A stretch of DNA of 64,000 bases. Origin: Druceiella hillmani (lineage: Eukaryota; Arthropoda; Insecta; Lepidoptera; Hepialidae). The stretch lies in contig JAYKKI010000090.1 in NCBI GenBank assembly GCA_039881145.1, positions 6,421,501-6,485,500 of the forward strand, written 5' to 3'. This document shows, piece by piece, positions 44,901-53,500 of the stretch; position 1 is the first letter of the stretch, and each line of letters opens with the position of its first letter. The notes under the pieces are model-generated. The model was not told the DNA's origin. It did not search any database and was given only the letters and a program-made list of their open reading frames with translations. Made by a program: the position numbers and the translations under genes.

Positions 44901-47900
44901 AATAATAATTTCTTGAAATATAAAATATATTATTATATTAAGAAAGAAAAATACAATAATTTTGCTAAAAAGTGGATGATGAATAATTCATTTTTCACGC
45001 CACAAGCGTTATTACAAACCTGTACAGTGCAAATTTTAATACTGCTATATTATCTATATTCAGCGATATTTTAATTTGGATAATTGATAATGTTCACTAA
45101 TTTATTGGCAATTTTTTAGACAAATAACAATTGTATGCAGCCTTCTATTGTGATAGATACACATCAGTGCTATTTATAAAATGATGTAAAATTACATTTT
45201 CAACAATTAGTGAATAAATTTTAAATAATTTAAAACTACATTACTGCTATTCAGATAAAAAATTTGAAATGATGTACAGTATGTTACCGATTAATAGGTA
45301 GACTTAGCATATTATGGTAATTTCCAGGTGTTTGTTAATAATATATTTTTTAATTATCATTCTTTGCCATATTTTATAATCCACCTGTTCAAAGTTATTT
45401 TTTGCTTGCGAAAGATTATTTATTTAAGATGTGAAAGATTTATTTATTTTTATATTTCTTTGATGATTAGTGATTATCTTTCGTAAGGTTCTTGATCTAA
45501 ATGGACATGTTTAACAAGGTTTGTCTTTTGATATAAATGGATTTTTAAAATATTTAATACAATTCAATTGAAAATTACAACTTTTCATTTCCATATTCAT
45601 TTCAAATTGATACAAATTATCAATGAATGTTGGAAATTATGAATATCTGTTTTTAACATTAGGCCAAAAAATGAGAAGGAAATTCTTCTGATCTAAACCT
45701 AAGAAATACTTAAATTTATTTTTTATTTCCTCATAAGTATGTAAGTCTAAAGGGCAAATGAGGTGTTGGTACACTTGATGGGAAATAGGTATTTAAATAA
45801 AGGTTCGCCGTCTCGTTTTTCCTTGTGTCTTCACAGAATGTGTAAGAGGGAGTGTCGCAAATCATAGGACTACCGGTCTATGAATTAACTGTAAAATTGT
45901 CTCCAGGCTGGCAACATTTCTGTCACTCTAAACTTTCATCAGTTTTTATGATTATGGTCATTTTATTTCTTAGGCCATATTCTAAGATTATATGATTAAA
46001 TTTTTCTTACTAGTCGGTTAAGTATTTATTTGCAAGCATTGTAAGATGATGAAAATTATTTGTGAAAAAATCTTAGTTTGAAACGCTACATTTGTAATTT
46101 TAAAGTAACATCGAAAAACTATAGATGTACAATCCTAGATATAGATAATATCAGATATATCATAAAAATCATCAAGATCGGTGAAGTTTTAGAGGGAGAG
46201 AAACGCTGGTGTATTTTTGTATAAAAATTTAGCACTACGTTATTATCTTAAAAAGAGAAATTAATTCTGGTGAATTTTTTTAAGATTTCATAGCAGCCTT
46301 TAAATTTCATCATATTCGATCATAAGCCTATATACATAGAAGAATTGTAACTTAGAAGTTTCTTGACATTTTGAACTTTTATAGTTATATTTATTTGGTT
46401 AACTTAGACATATGCACAGCAGGAATATGAACAAGTTTACAGTTTGTAATTTTTTTTCAAATAGGTAACCCCATTGGACGGAATGTCGTTGGATAATGAA
46501 AAACTAAAAATATTATCAAGTTTATTTTTTAATCAAAGCTTAAAAATAACAACTTAAAAATGTGAAACTTTTGGAACTGAATATAGGCTGCCTCACAACA
46601 ATTTTTATTGGAAGTTGTTATTTGAAGCCTTCAAAGTGAGTTGCAATGTACTTATTTGCCAACTAAATATTAAAAAATGTGAACAAAAAAAAATTGAAAT
46701 CATTATTTTGAGCAATTTTCAGTGAAAATTGATTCAGTTATGTAACAGAAAAATAAACACTTTCAAATTTAATCTCCAGTGTTCCAGTGTTTCGTTATGC
46801 GTTTTGGTAAAGAAAATAATTTAAAAGTTGTGTGTAATATTTCATGTGAAACAACAAAATATGGAAAAAAGACAAGAACTAAAACAAATTAATTATAGAT
46901 TTAATGATACTATCATTACACAGTTACTATCGTTAGACAATTTTAACTGGTATCGTAGTTATCAAACTCCTTAATTTAATGCATATTCAAAACGCATTTG
47001 ACTAGTTTTATTTTTGAATTAAAAAGAAACTTGCCCAGGATTTTTTAAATTGAAATAAAATTGAATTAAAGCAGAAAATTGTAACTAAATATGAGTTTAG
47101 CTTTGATATACAATATTGATTTGGCTGATATATGTTGAAATTACATTAATGATCTGGCTTTATTCTTTAATTAAAAAATAAACTACAAATCCTGCCTACA
47201 AAATAAACTGCAGTTTCATTTTAAAAATAAAAACATTGTGGAAAATCACATTGTCAATATTAATATTGAAACTACTAGAGCTAGAAAACCATTTTTAATA
47301 TATATGTAGTAGTAAATGTTTTTGTATTTATATAGGTATTTTTTGAAAACATGGTTAAAAATATAGACATTTTTTGTTAGGCAGTGTTGAAAAATATAGA
47401 CATTTTTGTATTTAAACATAGACATTTGTTGGAAACAGCGTTGAAAAGGCATAACGCAAATCAAGATAAAAAATAAATTCAATTATTTTTTATTTAGATT
47501 AGATTAAAAAATTGAATTTATTAATATTGAAAATTAATATTTGAATATCGACTAAAATTGACCTGTAACTCTGTAGAAAATATTGTATAGCAATACCATA
47601 GCAAAAATATAAAAAATATCTATGTCATTATATTGACTTATATCTTTCATTTACTAATTAACTTTATATATAACTAGCTGCACACCACAGTTTCCACCAT
47701 GTGAAATTCGGAATAATAATAATTGGTGTCTGAATTATTGCAGAGCACGTGTAATTCCTTTGAGATAAATGTAAAAAAAATTTTGCATCGCCAGAATTGC
47801 ACTCATTTTTTCTTCTTCACTCCATTAATTAATCATTGGATCATACTCCACAATATTAAAGAGTGAATCCACTCCTCAATCACCATATTTCCTATCTTCG

Positions 47901-50367
47901 ATCAGTTTCGCCACATTCAAGTTATGGGTTCATAGTTTATAATTTTAAACACACATACTTAAAATTTGCTATAAACTAAAATGTTCAAAAGTACTAAGAA
48001 AAATGTAAAACTGTGTAAGATGTCGAATGTATTCCATAAACAATTGACCATACACGATTTTCATAACAAAAATGAATATTATTGGACATTTGACAGCTAA
48101 AATTTATGAACACATTTAATGGATTAAATTACAGACACTTACAGGCACAACGCTATCCCTGGAAACAACTGATTATACAGACAAACTCATATTTCATTGC
48201 AACGTCTTTATATTTCATAAGCTATGTTAATGTTTGAATTTGTGACATCGCATTCACACAATACTTTTTATCTTTCTCAAGCAATTATACATATTAATTG
48301 TAAGCGATATTTGGCAAAAGCGCTGTAAATGTTATTTTCAATAACTAACTTTTACAAAATTTAGTAAAGTTATATGTTGTTAAATTGGCCTAGCAAGTCG
48401 GCTTTCAAGGGTTCCTGAGTTCAAAAAAATGGTTATAATTGATGATCTTACTTTATATTCTTATCCCATCTTACCTTATTGTGGTATAAAATATACACAA
48501 ATTTAGTGTCATACTAAGTTTTATGCAGCGAAATAGTGTTCTTTCAAATTTATGTGTATCTTTACTTGAAAAGTAGTAGCCATTTATGAATCGTCAGCCT
48601 TTTCCACTGTTCTTTTTTTATAGATTGAAAAATATAGTTCTAGTATAATATCCACTTCCAGTAAACTGTTCCTTTTTTATAGATTGCAAAATATAGCAGG
48701 CATAATTCCACTTTCAATGTGGCAATAAACTTTTGGAGAAGTCTATTTAACAAGTTGGAGAGATATGGAGACACATTTCTTTTTTAAGGTTCCACACCTC
48801 AAAACGAAAAATGGAACCTTTATAAAATTACTGATATGTCTTTCCCTTTTCCGTCATATTAAACATAAAAATGTCCAAAATTTTAGGGAGGGCAAATTAT
48901 GGAAGTAAAAATTTTTTTTTAAAGTTTCGTATGTAGAGTAAGATGTCCTTAGAAAGGGCCAGTTATAAGAGTTTGAGTAATATGCAAGAAAGATATATTC
49001 CCCTCTCCATAAAAGTATGAAAAAATTTGTGTTTTTAGAGGCCCACGCAAACTTTGCAGGGAAACTACAATGAGATCTCACAATTTTTTAAATATTTACC
49101 ATGTTCTGACGTTTGTAAAAACTATAACAGGTAATATATTTATGTTGTGGAAAATTTACCTTAATTGTTTATAAGTAACTAAATATGTGCAGAATCCTAG
49201 TAGAGTGAATTCAGTTTGTGTTTGACAATTTTTTAAATTGAAATATTGGTAGAAAATATTACTGAAAAATGGGTCAATTTGTGGAAAGCCTCAAAAGATA
49301 GGTTGTTTTTCAGACATGGTAGCCGTATGGTGCCAGAAAGATGGCAATAATTAGCGGCTTTCTTTGGAATGATAAATTTGGAAGCACTTTCTTCAAATAA
49401 AGCTATAGTTTTCCAAAAAAATCCCTCAAAATTAACGCACAGTCCTAATAATTTAACTCAAATGTTTTGCAATTCAATTTTAATTTTAGTATTCGTGATA
49501 TTTTTAATTGCCTTAAAAATTTAAATGAATTTGTCTCAGTATATTGTAGTGCATCACCAAGTTTTGAGCCAAACACTACAACTCAGTTCCAGTAAGTGCT
49601 AGAAATAGGGCTAGAAGGCTGAGCATATGGAATGACAAATACTTTTTTATAACGTGTTACAAATTTAGCTTCTACGACTCTTTAAATATGTTGTAACAGC
49701 GCCAAAAAAATTAATGCAAAAATGGCCAAGTTCCCCTTTAAAATGTTAGCCGTAAAATGTAAAGCAGCCAAGTTCTCGCAGAGCATTGCTAGAAAAGTGT
49801 GCATAACTGACTTAAGAGTTTTGTGTTTAAACTTCTTGGTCATAATCAGATGTTATCTCTCTATTACTTTGTTGATAGGATCTATAAAACCAAAAGAATC
49901 TTCTCTTTCCATAACACAAGTTGTTAAAACTGAAAAATATCCATCATGGTCAATAAATCCAGATGTAAAGTTCTAGGTCTGTCATTAAAAATACATACGT
50001 AATATCTGCAAGCAAATATTAGTGGAATAATTCAGACGAGCTGTTCAAAGGGACATTGCAAACATTTGAGTTGCATACAAACTTGAGGTTAAAATTATAA
50101 TTACAATACAAATTTATACAAAATCACAATATTAAATATTTGCACATGTTGGAAGGAAAATAACAAGATATGAAAAAATGTATATTAATAGAAGGATAAT
50201 AAGACTGGAAGACGACATGTACAAACTTACAGATGATGCAATTACAATGCTGGAATACAATGTATTCCATCGCATAGCGGCATAAACAGAAAAAGAATAT
50301 TAATAAAAGTATGAACAATATTGAGAATTATTCTTATTATGAAAATCGTAGGATGTATATATATATG

Positions 50368-50422
<55 letters not shown>

Positions 50423-50475
50423 GTATATATATATGTATATATATATATGTATATATATATGTATATATATATATG

Positions 50476-50507
<32 letters not shown>

Positions 50508-53500
50508 TATATGTATATGTGTTTGACAGTGTAGTGCTTAAACCAGTTGATAGACCTAATAATAGGAAATTATTATGAATAGCCTCTGCCATTTTTTTTT
50601 CCTTCTATTTGTAACTTCAAAATTCACACATTAAGCTATAGAATTGACCTAACTGAAGGTATTTATGAAAAAATTACATAAGGGCAAATAGTAAAAGTAA
50701 AGAACACAATAATATTGTTTTCAGAATTTTTGTCTGTTTGAATACGTGTCACTAAATAACTATTGATTTAATTCAAATGGAATTTTTAAAAATGAGGAGT
50801 TATTTAGATAAGTAGGTGTGATTTGAAGAATTTTACCCAATTATAAAATATGCAAATTTAAAATAATCCAAACATACATTAGCGAAAGCAATCTGAATAC
50901 GGGCAAACGTATGACGGCAGATGTCGTTATCAGCTGTCTTCAAACATAACATTTTCGATGTCGTATATATTTGACAAAGGCTTACTCTAACTGTTTACTC
51001 TAACTTTTATTTACTGCCACTGCGGGTAAACACCACACTCTGGGCAAGTGTGTTAAAAAGAGTTATGTGTAATTTTTCTTTGCACTCAATTAGAAAAAGG
51101 ACATGTTTTACGTTTTATTTCAACAACAATTTATTTCTTTATAGTCAACGAATAGCGACTTTCTTTGTCCGACATCTGCTCCCGGACACCGCGTATACAT
51201 ATGCATCACACTACAGTATAAACTAAGAGAGCATTCAATTTGATTATTTTTCTTCAGTTTGAGTTACAAATATCGCTATATATTACGAAACCCTACACTT
51301 TTGAGAATAAACCATAGCCTATGTCCATCTGGAATAATGTAGCTTTATTACAGTGAAAGAATTTTTGGAATTCGTCTAGTAGTTTTCGAATTTATTTCAT
51401 ATATATAAACAAACAACAAAAGAAATTCACATTGTCTTTTTATTATATTAGTACAGATTAACAGAATTTATATAATTTTTAAATTTTCAAACGTAGAATT
51501 TATTCCTAAACAATATTACATACATTAGACTTTTCTCGAGCATGTAAAATTATTTAAAATTTGTTGTTCATAATTACAGAAACATTCGCATAATCAAGTA
51601 GCAAAATTATATAGAAAATTATATAGTGCTACATAGCAGTTATATACTAAAAATAAACATCATGACAGAGGAGCTCCTGTTTTGTGGGCTTCTACAACGA
51701 GGCTAGTTATCTTTTCTATTGCTGGGGGTCATGATTTGTATTTGTTATGTATTTAATGAGGAATGCACCAATAAATATCGTACTTGAATAATAATATTAA
51801 TTGTTTTATTTCGTATTAGAATTTCACATTCATAATTACATGTACATTTTTATGCCACAGAGTATATATCAAAACGCGATGACAGATTGCCGGTACGTTC
51901 GTAGAAATACGCACAGTTTATTATAGATGGCGCCGTCGTAACAGTATTTAATGCTTTCTGTAAACCACTACTTCCATATATTTTAATACGACATTGTCAA
52001 TTTGTTAATTCACTTTTATTTCTGATAAAGCAGATAATATGAGGCATTGTAAAATTATAGGTAGGGAAAAATTGTTTTCTTAAATAAAATGAAAATTTAG
52101 TTTTCAAAATAGCAGGTAATTAAGCTTTGACTTTGATAAAATGTGTGGATTCTACTAGTAATGAACTACTGAAAAACAACTATAGTGCTTTAACTTTTCG
52201 AAACAGTCTAAATATGAACAATTTTTAATTTACTGAGGCAGTTTGTTCTAAAGGGAGTGTAAGATTGTATAAAACATCTAAACTATTTAAAATTGTATTA
52301 ATAATTGCTCATCATTAAAATTTCTAAAATGATTCCATAAAATTAAGAAATCTTGTTTCTTTTGATAAATAATAAGTGTATGGATACTGTTTTTATTACT
52401 TTATTAAGATGCATTATTGGAGATTATTAAAAGCGTAAGTATTTATCATTCACATGGGATTAATAATAAATGAAATACTTTCAGGATAAAGTAATAAAAT
52501 AATACATGTTTCTATGTATGTAGATATATTTATAAATGAGAAAGTGTATGATGTTTCTAATCCGAACTTAAATTTTGCTCTTTGCTAAAATCTTATATCA
52601 CAAAATAATTATATCTTAGTGAAGTGTAGAAATTTTTCACTACATTAGGGCTGTTATCGAAGCGTCCAATAAAATTTCTGACTTCAAACCTGAGCAGAGT
52701 TTCTTTAGTACATGATGAGTTTAACTGAAATTGTTCGGTTCATGTTTCATATTCTTTAAAAACAATGGTTTATTAGGTATTTTTCATCAAGAGTAACAAC
52801 CAGTTACTCTTTAGTTTTATAAAGGCAAAACAGATTTACATGAAACACAAATTATTATTTTTTATATTGATTTCAAATGTAAGATAAAGATTTAGTTAAT
52901 TGTGTTTGCTTTTTCCGATTGGTTTATTTTGCTGCCATTTATGTTTTCGCAAAGATATTTAAACATTAATATTTTAAAACAACTTTTCTCTTAAATTAAC
53001 CATTCAAGATAACTTGCGATACGAAAAAGTGTATATGGAATCCATTTAGCCCTTTGCCAGTAACAATTTGAGATATAATAGCAAGAAAAATAGATTATAA
53101 TTTGATATAAATTATTTTGAAGCAGAAAAACGTAATACATGATTATAATTTCATAAAATTCACATTGTTTTGAAAAACCAAAATTCCTGAAAAATGTCAT
53201 ATTTCTATTTTATACAGTTCCAGCACTTTTGGCTTTTTATCGAAATTTTTTAGTCTTAAATTTGTTTAATTTTCTCTCTTTTACCAGATGATGACAGTAA
53301 TATTTTATTTTTGACAATCAATGTCCAAGTTGCGTATTTTTAGGTCAAATAGTAGAAAATACAATAATGGTGCAACAGTTACAAGGTTGTAACATGTTTG
53401 AAGTCATAGACAAAAGTTCTGGTTTTGAGGTATGGAGTATTAATAATATATGTACATTGAAAGAGTATGACTAGTAGGAGGATCAGTGACCCGCTAACCA

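Noticed and set aside
50242..50592. Open frames rich in Ile/Tyr on both strands
   Set aside because: They are translations of the TA/GTATAT microsatellite.
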